NCBI GenBank assembly: GCA_021809425.1
Contig: JAKBAA010000005.1
Span: forward strand, 1 to 64,000
Length of the DNA: 64,000 bases
Direction: 5' to 3'
DNA from: Actinomycetes bacterium
Lineage (GTDB): Bacteria > Actinomycetota > Acidimicrobiia > Acidimicrobiales > Bog-793
The notes below the pieces were generated by a model. That model was given only the letters and a program-made list of their open reading frames with translations, had not been told where the DNA came from and searched no databases. Shown piece by piece: positions 32,678 through 41,816 of this stretch. A program made the position numbers and the translations under genes. Within the stretch, counting starts at the first letter, position 1, and each line of letters starts with the position of its first letter.

Positions 32678-34522
32678 TCACGCCTGCGCGCCGCCGAAGC
32701 GAGCGGCGGTGCTCCAGAGGCCGAGGGCAGGGTTGGCGATGTGGAAGAAGGGGCTACCGCCGGCGTCGAGGCGCGGCCCGGTCGGCGAGCCCGCCCCGAC
32801 GCCGAGCTCGTCGAGCGCCTGGGCGAGCGGTCGCCAGCCGTAGCCGACGGCCTCCAGCTCCGCCCGAGTGAGGCCACCCCGGTCGGGGTCGGTGCAGTAG
32901 GTCACCGAGAAGCGGCCCTCGGTGCTGCCGTGGACGAGGTGGGCCGCGGCGCTCGCGTTCCCGGCGAGCTCCGAGTCCCGGCCGAGCGCCCCGACGACTG
33001 CTGGGGTGCCGCGGTACCCGTGGCGGCGGATGAGGGCGTCGATCTGCGCGTCCTCGCCGAAGCGGTCCACCCCGGGCGCCAGCACGAGGAGGTGCGCCCC
33101 GTCGGCCAGCGCCATCCGGGTGCGGTAGACCGCCTTGTTGCCGAGCCAGGTCGAGTGGAACTCCGCAGGGTCGAGGTAGCACGACACCCTCGCCAACGGC
33201 TCCGGCACGATCTGGACGTTGCACACGCCCGCGAGCTGCGCGGCCTGCCGGTAGGCCGCGCCGCCCGTCCCGCCGGAGCCGCCGCGCCCGGCGAGCACGG
33301 CGCGCAGCACGGTCCGGTCGCCACGCTGCTCCACGACGGTCACGACGAAGAGCACCTCGACGAGCGGGGCGACGAACCGGTCGAAGGCGGCGTCGACCAC
33401 GTCGCGCACCGGCGTCGAGGCCCGACCCATGATCGTCTCCATCCCGCAGAGCGCACCGAGCAGGTGGGTCTGGTCGATCGTCGCGGCGCCACCGAGCCCG
33501 ACCACCAGGTTCTTCGTGTAGTTGGCCATCCCCACCACCTCGTGCGGGAGGACCTGGCCGATCGAGACGACGAGGTCCCAGCCTTCGAGCAGCTGGGCGT
33601 CGACCGCCACCGGGACGGGCACCTCGAGCCGGCCGCCCGAGACGGCCGACACCTCGGCGGCCCCGATCTCCCCCACCTGCACCACGCCGTGGCGCCAGTC
33701 GTGGTGGCGCAGGCGGCCGGGCGGCACCCGCTCGCCGAACAGCTGGGCGCAGTCCTGCTCCGACATCGGCCGGTGCGTGCCGGTCGCCGGCAGGACGGCC
33801 ACCTCGGCGCCCGCGTCCTCGAGGGCGTGGAGCAGGAGCCCCGTCAGCTCGCCGCCCCGCGAGCCCAGCCGGGTGTGGTCCGGTGGGACGAGCAGGATCC
33901 GCTGCGCCGGCCTCGGCACGATCTGCTCGGCGACGAGCGAGGCAACCAGCTGCTCGAGGTCGTCGGTCCGGAGGTCGGCCGACGCGCCGCCCCACTGGCG
34001 GAGCGGAGCGACGGCCGTACCGGGCGTCAGCCGGGCGAGCGCCGTGCGCGCCAGCTGGACGAGCTCGCCCGGCGCTCGCCCGGCGTCGAGGCACGCCACG
34101 TCGGTCTCGTCCGGGTCGGGGCGCTCGAGCGCGGCGAACTGGCTCTCCAGCATCGCCACGCCCATGAAATGCGCCGAGCGACCCCCGACGCGACGGGCCG
34201 CCTCCAGCGGGTCGACGTAGAGGTAGAGGAAGCAGACGTCGCCGGCGGCACGGAGCGCGTCCCGGTAGGAGCGGCGCAGGGCCGAGCACGACACCACCGC
34301 CGCCGGCCGGTCGCGCAGCGCCTGGCGGATCGCCGCAAGCCACGGCCAGCGCTCCCGGTCGGTGAGGGGGGTGCCGGCGCGCATCGCCGCCACGTTGTCG
34401 GCCGGGTGCAGGTCGTCGCCCTCGAGGAACGGCACGCCCAGCGCCAAGGCGAGGGCGGAGCCGACGAGCGACTTGCCGGATCCGGCCACACCCATCACGA
34501 CGACCCGCCGTGCGCCGCTCAT
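32678..34522 (-). CDS. Gluconokinase-LarA fusion: carbohydrate kinase plus nickel-pincer racemase domain
   Basis: A single 614-residue protein. Residues 1-165 form a GntK-type kinase: Walker A GVAGSGKS (11-18), EGDDLHPADNVAAM, RERWPWLA, SCSALRRSYRD and SAHFMG. Residues ~200-614 are a LarA-like domain: DHTR (215-218), ATGTHRP (His250), and His327, Lys337 and His353 spaced exactly as His174, Lys184 and His200 of lactate racemase as I recall it. Lys184 holds the nickel-pincer nucleotide. Kinase and racemase in one chain suggest C2 epimerisation of an aldonate coupled to phosphorylation (inference). ATG 34522 was chosen at the kinase N-terminus. No larB/C/E cofactor genes are in the window. Confidence 0.85.
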   Translation of the reverse strand: MSGARRVVVMGVAGSGKSLVGSALALALGVPFLEGDDLHPADNVAAMRAGTPLTDRERWPWLAAIRQALRDRPAAVVSCSALRRSYRDALRAAGDVCFLYLYVDPLEAARRVGGRSAHFMGVAMLESQFAALERPDPDETDVACLDAGRAPGELVQLARTALARLTPGTAVAPLRQWGGASADLRTDDLEQLVASLVAEQIVPRPAQRILLVPPDHTRLGSRGGELTGLLLHALEDAGAEVAVLPATGTHRPMSEQDCAQLFGERVPPGRLRHHDWRHGVVQVGEIGAAEVSAVSGGRLEVPVPVAVDAQLLEGWDLVVSIGQVLPHEVVGMANYTKNLVVGLGGAATIDQTHLLGALCGMETIMGRASTPVRDVVDAAFDRFVAPLVEVLFVVTVVEQRGDRTVLRAVLAGRGGSGGTGGAAYRQAAQLAGVCNVQIVPEPLARVSCYLDPAEFHSTWLGNKAVYRTRMALADGAHLLVLAPGVDRFGEDAQIDALIRRHGYRGTPAVVGALGRDSELAGNASAAAHLVHGSTEGRFSVTYCTDPDRGGLTRAELEAVGYGWRPLAQALDELGVGAGSPTGPRLDAGGSPFFHIANPALGLWSTAARFGGAQA

Positions 34523-34550
34523 GGCGCCGGCCGCCACGAGCGCACCGGGC

Positions 34551-35483
34551 TCACGCGGGGGTCGGGCGACCGCGCCGGGGTCGAGGCCCCAGCGGGGCCC
34601 TCGTGTCGGGGACCGCCAGCCGCTCCCGGATCCCGGCGAAGTGCTCGACCATCGCGGCGACCGCCGCCTTCTGGCTGCGCCGCCGCACCGCCTCGTAGAT
34701 CTGCCGGTGGCGGTGCACCATCGCGAACGGATCCTCGGCGATCGGGGGAAGGTCGCTCTGCAGCTCGTGGAGGGCGTCCCAGAAGGCCCCGAGCACCCGG
34801 TTGACGAGCGGGTTGCCGAGTCGCCCGTAGAGCAGCTCGTGAAAGGCACGGTCGGTCTCGTCCGAGTGCGTTCCGTGCACCGCTTCCTCCTCCATGCGGG
34901 CCAGCACCGACTCGAGCTCGGTCAGGTCCGTCTCGGACCGATTCTCGAGGAGGTACTCGATCAGACCGCGCTCGAGGATCTCGCGCAGCTCGACCAGCTG
35001 CAGCAGGCTCTCCCGGCCCGTCTGGAGGGAGAGGCGCCCGTGGAAGGTCAGCTCGTCGACGAGGCCGCCGAGCGACAATTGGCCGACGTACATGCCGAAC
35101 CCACGACGCACCTCTACCACGCCGACCGCCTGCAGCGCCTTCAACGCCTCCCGGAGCGGGTTGCGGCTGACGTTCAGCTCGTTCATCAGCTCGAACTCGG
35201 TGGGAAGCGGCTCCCCGGCCGCCAGCCTGCGCTCGAGGATCAGGGCCTTGATCCGCTCCTGGAGGTCGAGGGACGAGTTGCTGCGCACCAGCGGGGGTCG
35301 CCTCGAGTTGCGGAGGTAGGCGTCACCGCCCGGAGGTCGATCGACGGTCATCGGCGCGTCGGCGGCCGCAGCGCGCTTCGCCCGGGCGGGCAACGGCACG
35401 TGGCGCCGACCGGTGGTCCTCCACGACGGCGCTGCCCGACCATCTCGCTCCCCGGCTCGCTGTCGTTGTAGGACATCGATCAT
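34551..35483 (-). CDS. GntR-family regulator, FadR type
   Basis: The regulator has a GntR winged helix (DLQERIKALILERRLAAGEPLPTEFELMNELNVSRNPLREALKALQAVGVVEVRRG) and a helical FCD effector domain with LVELREILERGLIEYLL, AFHELLYGRL and MVHRHRQIYEAV, whose Asp/His set usually binds a metal and a carboxylate. ATG 35483 lies five bases after the dppF stop, consistent with operon coupling; ATG 35351 would remove a low-complexity leader and suits the family length better. It probably controls this sugar-acid operon. Confidence 0.9.
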   Translation of the reverse strand: MIDVLQRQRAGERDGRAAPSWRTTGRRHVPLPARAKRAAAADAPMTVDRPPGGDAYLRNSRRPPLVRSNSSLDLQERIKALILERRLAAGEPLPTEFELMNELNVSRNPLREALKALQAVGVVEVRRGFGMYVGQLSLGGLVDELTFHGRLSLQTGRESLLQLVELREILERGLIEYLLENRSETDLTELESVLARMEEEAVHGTHSDETDRAFHELLYGRLGNPLVNRVLGAFWDALHELQSDLPPIAEDPFAMVHRHRQIYEAVRRRSQKAAVAAMVEHFAGIRERLAVPDTRAPLGPRPRRGRPTPA

Positions 35484-35488
35484 CCCAT

Positions 35489-36550
35489 CTATCGTCCGGA
35501 AAGGAGCGTACCTCCGCTTGCGGCGGCACGAGGAAGCTCCTCCCAGAGGTGGCACGCTACCGCCCCTCCGTCCGGCGTCGGGGCCAGGACCGGCACCTCG
35601 GTCCGGCAGCGGTCGCGGGCGAACGGGCAGCGCGTGTGGAAGCGGCAGCCGGCGGGGACGTCCATCGGGCTCGGGATCTCGCCGCGCAACAGGGGCGGCG
35701 GCGAGGAGCGGGCAGGATCGGCGACCGGCGTGGCTGCCACGAGGCCCTGGGTGTAGGGGTGGCGAGGCCGCTCGAACAGCGAGCTGCTGGCACCTCGCTC
35801 GACGACGGCCCCGAGGTACATCACGTACGTCTCGCGGGCCAGGTGGCGGACCACGTTCAGGTCGTGCGCGATGAACAGGTACGAGACGCCGGTGGCGCGC
35901 TGGACCTCCTTCAACAGCTCGAGCACCTGCGCCTGCACGCTGACGTCGAGGGCGGCGACCGGCTCGTCGCAGACGATGAGAGAGGGCGCAGGCGCCAGCG
36001 CCCGGGCCAGCGCGACCCGCTGCTGCTGGCCGCCCGACAGCTCGTGCGGGTAGCGGTGCTCCGCTCCGGCCGGCAGGCCAACCTGGTCGAGGAGCTCCCG
36101 GACCCGCTGCGGACGGGACGCCCTGTCACCGATCCGCTGGATGTCGAGCGGCTCGCGCACGATGCTCCCGACCCGCATGCGGCCGTTCAGGCTCCCGATC
36201 GGGTTCTGGAACACCAGCTGTGCACGCTGGCGGAGCACCCTGAGGGAGCCACGTCCGGCGCTCAGGACCTCGTGGCCCTCGAAGGTGACCGCGCCGCCCG
36301 CGGCCGGCGTGAGCCGGAGGAGGGCTCGACCGAGGGTGCTCTTGCCGGAGCCGGACTCGCCGACCAGGCCGACCGTCACCCCCCGGCCGACGGTCAGCGA
36401 CACCCCGTCGACGGCGCGGACGACCGCGTGCGACCGGGCCCCACGGACACGCACGCGGTAGTTCACGACGAGGTCGGAGACCTCGACGAGCGGCGATGCA
36501 CCGGGCGGGGCGCCGGGAGGGGCGCCGGGAACGGCCCGGGGGGCGCTCAC
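35489..36550 (-). CDS. Dpp/Opp/Nik-type ABC ATPase (DppF position)
   Basis: The 353-residue ATPase has Walker A GESGSGKST, Q-loop LVFQNPIGSLNGRM, signature LSGGQQQR, Walker B LIVCDEPVAALD and the oligopeptide/nickel C-terminal extension with PSPMDVPAGCRFHTRCPFA, where Cys residues of this group bind an iron-sulfur cluster. GTG 36550 overlaps the partner ATPase stop. With the preceding DppD-type ATPase it forms the energising heterodimer. Confidence 0.93.
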   Translation of the reverse strand: MSAPRAVPGAPPGAPPGASPLVEVSDLVVNYRVRVRGARSHAVVRAVDGVSLTVGRGVTVGLVGESGSGKSTLGRALLRLTPAAGGAVTFEGHEVLSAGRGSLRVLRQRAQLVFQNPIGSLNGRMRVGSIVREPLDIQRIGDRASRPQRVRELLDQVGLPAGAEHRYPHELSGGQQQRVALARALAPAPSLIVCDEPVAALDVSVQAQVLELLKEVQRATGVSYLFIAHDLNVVRHLARETYVMYLGAVVERGASSSLFERPRHPYTQGLVAATPVADPARSSPPPLLRGEIPSPMDVPAGCRFHTRCPFARDRCRTEVPVLAPTPDGGAVACHLWEELPRAAASGGTLLSGR

Positions 36551-37551
36551 TGGCCCACCCGGACGCACGCCACCTCGTGGCCGGCGGCGACGGCGCGCAG
36601 CTCGGGGAGCGCGACCGTGCACTCGGGTGCGGCAAGCGGGCAGCGAGGGGCGAAGGAGCAGCCGGCCGGCAACGTGGCGAGCTGCGGCGGCGCGCCGGGG
36701 ATCGCCGAGAGCACAGTGGTCGTGGGCGAGGCGATGTCGCGTACCGTGCGCAGGAGGGCCTGGGTGTAGGGGTGGGCCGGTGCCGAGAAGAGGTCGGCGG
36801 TCGGTGCCCGCTCGACGATCCGGCCGGCGTACATGACGTCGACCTCGTCGGCCATGCCGGCGACCAGGCCGAGGTCGTGGGAGACCAGCAGGACGCCCAT
36901 CCCGAGCTGGGCCTGGCGCTCGGCGAGGAGCGCCATCACCTGCGCCTGCAGGGTCGTGTCGAGCGCCGTCGTGGGCTCGTCGGCGACGAGCACGTCGGGC
37001 TCGGCCGAGAGGGCGAGCGCCAGCATGATCCGCTGGAGCATGCCGCCCGACATCTCGAAGGGGTACTGGTCGAGGCGGCGAGGGGCGTCGGCGACCCCGA
37101 CGGCACCGAGCAAGTCGCGGGCGCGGGCCCGCGCCGCCGGTCGTGACAGGGCGAGGTTGTGCCGGAGCACCTGCAGGAACTGCTGCCCGATGGTGAGGAC
37201 CGGGTTCATGGCCACCATCGGGTTCTGGAAGACCATGGCGATGCGCCGGCCGCGGAACCGGGCGAGGTCGGCGTCGGAGCAGCTGGCGAGCTCCTCGCCG
37301 CCGATCTGGAGCCGCCCGGCAGCCACCGACGTCCCCGGCGGCGTGAGCCCCAACAGGGCGAGGCCGGTGAGCGTCTTTCCGGAGCCGGACTCGCCGACGA
37401 GAGCGACCGTGCGGTGTCGGTGCACGGTGAGGGACACCCCGCGGACGAGGTCGTGCCCGCCCGTGCGCGGCCCGAGCGTGACGCGCAGGCGCTCCACCGC
37501 GAGGGCGGTCGCTGCGCCGACCGGGGTGGCCGGCTCGGTGACGGCCCTCAC
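36547..37551 (-). CDS. Dpp/Opp/Nik-type ABC ATPase (DppD position)
   Basis: The 334-residue ATPase shows Walker A GESGSGKTLTG, Q-loop MVFQNPMVAMNPVLTI, a slightly changed signature MSGGMLQR, Walker B LVADEPTTALD, and the Cys-rich tail PAGCSFAPRCPLA. GTG 37551 overlaps the permease stop by four bases. The long upstream open frame is the permease in another frame. Confidence 0.93.
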   Translation of the reverse strand: MRAVTEPATPVGAATALAVERLRVTLGPRTGGHDLVRGVSLTVHRHRTVALVGESGSGKTLTGLALLGLTPPGTSVAAGRLQIGGEELASCSDADLARFRGRRIAMVFQNPMVAMNPVLTIGQQFLQVLRHNLALSRPAARARARDLLGAVGVADAPRRLDQYPFEMSGGMLQRIMLALALSAEPDVLVADEPTTALDTTLQAQVMALLAERQAQLGMGVLLVSHDLGLVAGMADEVDVMYAGRIVERAPTADLFSAPAHPYTQALLRTVRDIASPTTTVLSAIPGAPPQLATLPAGCSFAPRCPLAAPECTVALPELRAVAAGHEVACVRVGQ

Positions 37552-38444
37552 GGCCGGCGCCTCTCGGCCCCGCGGTGGGGGTCGAGGCGGTCCTGCAGCC
37601 CGTCGGCGAGCAGGGTCAGGCAGACGACGAGGACGACGATCACGGCGATCGGGAAGACGATGGGCCCGGCTGCGTAGGCGAGGAAGGCCTGACCCTCGCT
37701 CACCATGGCCCCGAGCGACGGCGCCGGCGGGTGCGTCCCGAGGCCGAGGTAGTTGAGCGAGGCCTCGGCGACGAGCGCCTGGGGTGCGGCGATGGCGAAC
37801 TGGACGACGAGCGGCGCGACGACGAAGGGCAGGACGTGGCGCACCATGATCCGCGGAGCGGAGGCGCCGGCCGCCTTGGCGGCCACCACGTGGTCCGACC
37901 GCGCGGCGAGGAGCGCGATCGACCGGACGAGGCGCGAGAAGACCGGCACCTCGGCCAGACCGATGGCGATGATGACCTGGAGCTCGCCGGTCCCGAGGAG
38001 GAGCACGACGGCGAGCGCGAGGAACACGGCTGGCCACGCCACGAGCAGGTCGAGGATCCTCGTCACGATCGAGTCGATCACCGAGCCGAAGTAGCCCGAC
38101 GGCAGCCCGAGCAGCACGCCGACGACCGCTGCCAGGGCGATCGCGGCGAACCCCGACTCGAGCGAGGGCCGCAGCCCGTAGAGGATCCGGCTGAGCAGGT
38201 CCCGGCCGAGCTGATCGGTGCCGAGAAGGTGGGCGGTCGATGGGCCCTGCAGCCTGCTGCCGATGGCGAGGGCGTCCGGCGACCAGGGGCTCACGACGCC
38301 CGCCAGCACGGCGGCCAGCACGAAGGCGACCAGCCCGCCGCCGCCTACGAGCTCGCGCCACGACAGCCGGCGGACGCCGGCGCGCACGCGGGGAAGCGTG
38401 GCCCGCACTGCCACCGGGGCGGCCGTCACCGGGGAGGCCGTCAC
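37548..38444 (-). CDS. Dpp/Opp/Nik-type ABC permease (DppC position)
   Basis: The 298-residue permease has the DppC-type N-terminal DQLGRDLLSRILYGLRPSLESG motif, six hydrophobic segments and the EAA loop VVAAKAAGASAPRIMVRHVLPFVVAPLVV. GTG 38444 overlaps the dppB-position stop. Substrates of this transporter class include peptides, nickel, oligosaccharides and sugar acids. Confidence 0.93.
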   Translation of the reverse strand: MTASPVTAAPVAVRATLPRVRAGVRRLSWRELVGGGGLVAFVLAAVLAGVVSPWSPDALAIGSRLQGPSTAHLLGTDQLGRDLLSRILYGLRPSLESGFAAIALAAVVGVLLGLPSGYFGSVIDSIVTRILDLLVAWPAVFLALAVVLLLGTGELQVIIAIGLAEVPVFSRLVRSIALLAARSDHVVAAKAAGASAPRIMVRHVLPFVVAPLVVQFAIAAPQALVAEASLNYLGLGTHPPAPSLGAMVSEGQAFLAYAAGPIVFPIAVIVVLVVCLTLLADGLQDRLDPHRGAERRRP

Positions 38445-39388
38445 CGTACCTGCACGCGAAGGCGCGGGTTCGCCAGGCCGACGACGAGGTCGACGACGAA
38501 CATGACGAGCAGGAACACCGCTGCGCCGAGGAGGAGCACCCCTTCCACCACCGGGTAGTCGAGGCTCTGGATCGACTGCACCGTCAGGTACCCGATGCCG
38601 GGGTACGAGAACACGGTCTCGGTGATGAGCGCCCCGGCGAGCAGCCGGCCGACCTGGATGCCCATGACGGTGATCGTGGGGATCACGGCGTTGCGCCAGG
38701 CGTTGGCGATCACCGTGCGCCGGGGGAGCCCGAGCGAGCGAGCCGTCAGGACGTACGGCTCCCCCATCGCCTCACCGAGCTCGATACGCACGTAGCGTGC
38801 CAGCACCGCGGCGAACGGGATGGCGAGCGTCACGGCGGGCAGCCACAGGAAGTGGAGCGCCGAGAGCAACGACTGGCCGGGAACGCCTGCGCCTGCAGCG
38901 GGCATCACCCGGAAGTGCACGGCGAACACCAGCACGAGCAGGGTCCCGAGGGCGAACACCGGGACGCTCAGCCCGAGCGCGGCGAAGGCCGAGATGGCCG
39001 TGTCGGCCCAGCTCCCCCGCCGGAGGGCCGCGACGAGCCCGAGCGGCAGCCCGAGCACCAGCCCGAGCACGATCGCCACCACGTCCAGGCGCAACGTGTA
39101 GCCGAAGGCGGTGACGACCGTGCTCGTCACGGGCAGCCCGGTGGTGAAGGACTTCCCGAGGTTCAGGTGCAGCACCTGGGTCGCCCAGATCAGGTACCGA
39201 TGCAGGATCGACGCGTCGAGGCCCAGCTTCTGGCGCTCGACGGCGATCTGGGCTGGCGTGGCGGTCAGCCCGAGCTGCACCTGCGCGGGATCCCCCGGCG
39301 CGTGCTGGATGACGAGGAACACGGCGATCGAGGCCAGGAGCAGCGTGAGGAGCAGCTGACCCGACCGGACGAGCGCAAAGCGCCACAT
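38441..39388 (-). CDS. Dpp/Opp/Nik-type ABC permease (DppB position)
   Basis: The 315-residue permease has the DppB pattern: MWRFALVRSGQLLLTLLLAS, HAPGDPAQVQLG, LHLNLGKSFTTGLPV and the EAA loop YVLTARSLGLPRRTVIANAWRNAVIP, ending in VDLVVGLANPRLR. ATG 39388 lies nine bases after the aldolase stop. Confidence 0.94.
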   Translation of the reverse strand: MWRFALVRSGQLLLTLLLASIAVFLVIQHAPGDPAQVQLGLTATPAQIAVERQKLGLDASILHRYLIWATQVLHLNLGKSFTTGLPVTSTVVTAFGYTLRLDVVAIVLGLVLGLPLGLVAALRRGSWADTAISAFAALGLSVPVFALGTLLVLVFAVHFRVMPAAGAGVPGQSLLSALHFLWLPAVTLAIPFAAVLARYVRIELGEAMGEPYVLTARSLGLPRRTVIANAWRNAVIPTITVMGIQVGRLLAGALITETVFSYPGIGYLTVQSIQSLDYPVVEGVLLLGAAVFLLVMFVVDLVVGLANPRLRVQVR

Positions 39389-39397
39389 GGCGTCAAC

Positions 39398-40180
39398 CTA
39401 TCCCGGCCTGCTTGCCTGCAGCGCCGCTGCCCGCAACGTCTCGGCGAGGCGCTGGACGCCGCGAGCGACGAGGTCGGTGTCCGACGAGCAGGTCGTCACG
39501 AGCGAGCCCTCGCCGATCCAATGGGTCGCCTGCTCCGGCGTCGAGGTGAAGAACCCGAACGGGACGTCGCGCTCGAGGCAGCGGTCGCGGATCGACACGA
39601 ACACCTTCTCGACCTCCGAGTTGGCGCGGTCGTCGGAGTAGCCGAGCGAGATGGCAAGGTCCGCCGGCCCCACCATGATCCCCGAGAGCCCCTGGACCGA
39701 GAGGATCTCGTCGAGGTTGTCGACGGCCAGCGCGGTCTCGACCTGGGCGAGCACCACGACCTCCCCGTTCGCCTCGCGCGCGTAGTCGAGGGCGTCGCCC
39801 CCCGTCGCGCGCCGGCTCGGTCCCCAGCTCCGGCGCCCCTCGGGTGGGTAGCGCGCCGCGTCGACCGCGCGGCGCGCCTCCTCGGCGCTGTTGACCATGG
39901 GCACGATGACCCCCGTCGCCCCCACGTCGAGCGCCTGGCCGATGCGCACCGGGTCGTTGCTCGCGACCCGGACGAGGACCGACAGCTCGGTCGGTCGCAG
40001 GGCGATGACCATCCGCTGCAGCGACTCGACGGAGAGCGCCACGTGCTGGGTGTCGACGAGCACGAAGTCGAGGTCCACGTTGCGCAGCAATTCGCTGACG
40101 GTCACGTCGGAGATCATGTGGGCGGAGCCGATCGCCGGTCGTCGGTTGCGGAGGGCCTCCGGCAGCCTGCTCGAGCGCAT
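39398..40180 (-). CDS. HpcH/HpaI-type class II aldolase (2-oxo-3-deoxy acid aldolase family)
   Basis: The 260-residue protein shows the HpcH/HpaI barrel: FVLVDTQHVALSVESLQRM, VIVPMVNSAEEARRAVDAARYPPEG, AQVETALAVDN (metal Glu) and IMVGPADLAISLGY (metal Asp). Family members split 2-keto-3-deoxy sugar acids or 4-hydroxy-2-oxo acids to pyruvate plus an aldehyde. The common RR(G/S)WGPSR catalytic loop is present. Its place in the operon with a sugar-acid kinase/racemase fusion suggests it finishes an aldonate pathway, but a dehydratase is missing here. Confidence 0.88.
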   Translation of the reverse strand: MRSSRLPEALRNRRPAIGSAHMISDVTVSELLRNVDLDFVLVDTQHVALSVESLQRMVIALRPTELSVLVRVASNDPVRIGQALDVGATGVIVPMVNSAEEARRAVDAARYPPEGRRSWGPSRRATGGDALDYAREANGEVVVLAQVETALAVDNLDEILSVQGLSGIMVGPADLAISLGYSDDRANSEVEKVFVSIRDRCLERDVPFGFFTSTPEQATHWIGEGSLVTTCSSDTDLVARGVQRLAETLRAAALQASRPG

Positions 40181-40211
40181 CAGGCCGCCCTCCCCATTCC
40201 TGCGGCGGCGC

Positions 40212-41816
40212 TCACGAGAGCGACGCCCCGCCGAGCTGGAGGTTGCCGATCAGGTCGGCGGACTGGCCGCGCACCTTCGACGACCAGGCCCAGGTGTTCG
40301 AGTAGGTGACGATCGAGATGCAGTGGGCGCTGTCGACCACGATGCGGTTCAGGTCCTGGTAGGTCTGGGCGCGCTGCTTCGGGTCCACCTGGCGCTGGCC
40401 CTGGGCGATGAGCGAGAGGACGAAGCTGTCCTGGTACCCCATCGCCTGGGAGTTCCCGGGGATGAAGTTGCCCTGGGTCCCCCAGAAGACGCCCCCGTCG
40501 AGCAGGCACCGGCCGTTGTTCCAGATGAGCACGTCGGTGGCCGGATTGGTGATGTTGCTCAGCCACGACGGGGTGTCGGCCGGCTGGATGTTCAAGGTGA
40601 TCCCGATGCGGGCGAGGTCCGCCTGCCAGATCTCTGCCAAGGTCTGCAAGGGGGGGTAGGCGACCGGCAGCGGGAAGTTCATGGTGAGGCTCCCGACGCT
40701 CGCCGAGTCGAGCAGCGTCTTCGCCGTGTCGAGGTTGAACGGCTGGGCGTGGACGAGGCTCTCCACGTAGCCGGTGGCCGCCGGGGTGTAGAAGGGGGTC
40801 GACACGGGCTTCTCGTAGCCGAAGTAGGCCGCCTGGGAGATCTGCTGGCGGTTCAGCGAATAGGAGAGGGCCTGGCGGACCGCCTTGTCGTTGAAGGGCG
40901 GCTTCGCGCAGTTGACCATTAGGTCCCAGACCCCGGTCTGGACGCGCGAGTGGGTGTACTGCCGGCTGTGGATCGACTTCATGTCGGCGTAGTTCGTCAC
41001 GAGCACGCCGTCGACCAGGCCGGAGCGGAGGTCGGACACGAGGGAGGTCCCTGCAGCGAACGTGTCGAACTGCAGCTGGGAGACGGCCGGGCGCCCCGCC
41101 CAGTAGCCGGGGAACGCCTCGAGGTACGCCCCCTGTGACGGGTCGAATCGCTTCATCGCGTACGGACCCGTGCCGTCGGGCAGGTGGGAGGTGAAGTTGG
41201 GGTCGCTCGGCTTGTCGAAGTTCACGAGGTACCAGTACGACAGGATGTCGAAGGCGTACGGAAGCGGCTCGCTGAACTCCATGACCACTGTCTGGGCATC
41301 GGGCGCCCGGACGGCGGCGACCGGCTTGAACAGCCCGGTCATCTTCTCGACGCCGAGGTCGGTCTTGAGCGCGGGGTCGGTGAGGTAGCCGAACATGCGA
41401 ACGAAGTCGTCGGCGGTGACCCGCTTGCCGCTGTGCCAGGTGAGCTTCGGACGGAGCTTCAACGTCAGCCGCCGGGCATTCGGGGCAAGGGTCCACGACT
41501 CGGCGAGGTCCGCCACGGGCTTTCCCTGGCTGTTCACGTAGAGGAGCCGGGAGAAGATCTGGTTGGCGATGTCCTCCTCGACCGGCTGCTCGTGCCACGG
41601 GTTGAACGTGGCGAACGCTCCGGCCTCGGCATAGCGCAGGATGCTGCTCGCCTTCCCGCGCGTGGTGCTCGCCGACCTGGCGGCGGACGGGAAGGACAGG
41701 CCGCTCGCCCGTCCGACCCCCTTGACGGCAGCAAGCCCTGCGAGCGCGCCGCCGCCTGCCAGCAGCTTGCGGCGGCTGAACGTGACGCCGTCAGCCTGCA
41801 ACGGTGATTCCGGCAT
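40212..41816 (-). CDS. ABC substrate-binding protein, family 5 (DppA/NikA type)
   Basis: The 534-residue secreted protein has a twin-arginine-like signal (SRRKLLAGGGALAGLAA) and family 5 features: ESWTLAPNARRLTLKLRPKLTWHSGKRVTADDFVRMF, DGTGPYAMKRFDPS, and NDKAVRQALSYSLNRQQIS. ATG 41816 is preceded by GGAGGG. It heads the operon with HpcH, dppBCDF, GntR and the kinase-LarA fusion. Ligand could be a sugar acid, oligosaccharide, peptide or nickel; the LarA domain needs nickel, so the last is worth considering. Confidence 0.9.
   Translation of the reverse strand: MPESPLQADGVTFSRRKLLAGGGALAGLAAVKGVGRASGLSFPSAARSASTTRGKASSILRYAEAGAFATFNPWHEQPVEEDIANQIFSRLLYVNSQGKPVADLAESWTLAPNARRLTLKLRPKLTWHSGKRVTADDFVRMFGYLTDPALKTDLGVEKMTGLFKPVAAVRAPDAQTVVMEFSEPLPYAFDILSYWYLVNFDKPSDPNFTSHLPDGTGPYAMKRFDPSQGAYLEAFPGYWAGRPAVSQLQFDTFAAGTSLVSDLRSGLVDGVLVTNYADMKSIHSRQYTHSRVQTGVWDLMVNCAKPPFNDKAVRQALSYSLNRQQISQAAYFGYEKPVSTPFYTPAATGYVESLVHAQPFNLDTAKTLLDSASVGSLTMNFPLPVAYPPLQTLAEIWQADLARIGITLNIQPADTPSWLSNITNPATDVLIWNNGRCLLDGGVFWGTQGNFIPGNSQAMGYQDSFVLSLIAQGQRQVDPKQRAQTYQDLNRIVVDSAHCISIVTYSNTWAWSSKVRGQSADLIGNLQLGGASLS

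Noticed and set aside
35466-35476. TTGTAGGACAT as a FadR-type operator at the GntR start
   Set aside because: Only the GT-N3-AC core fits and it lies inside the gene region; too weak to claim.
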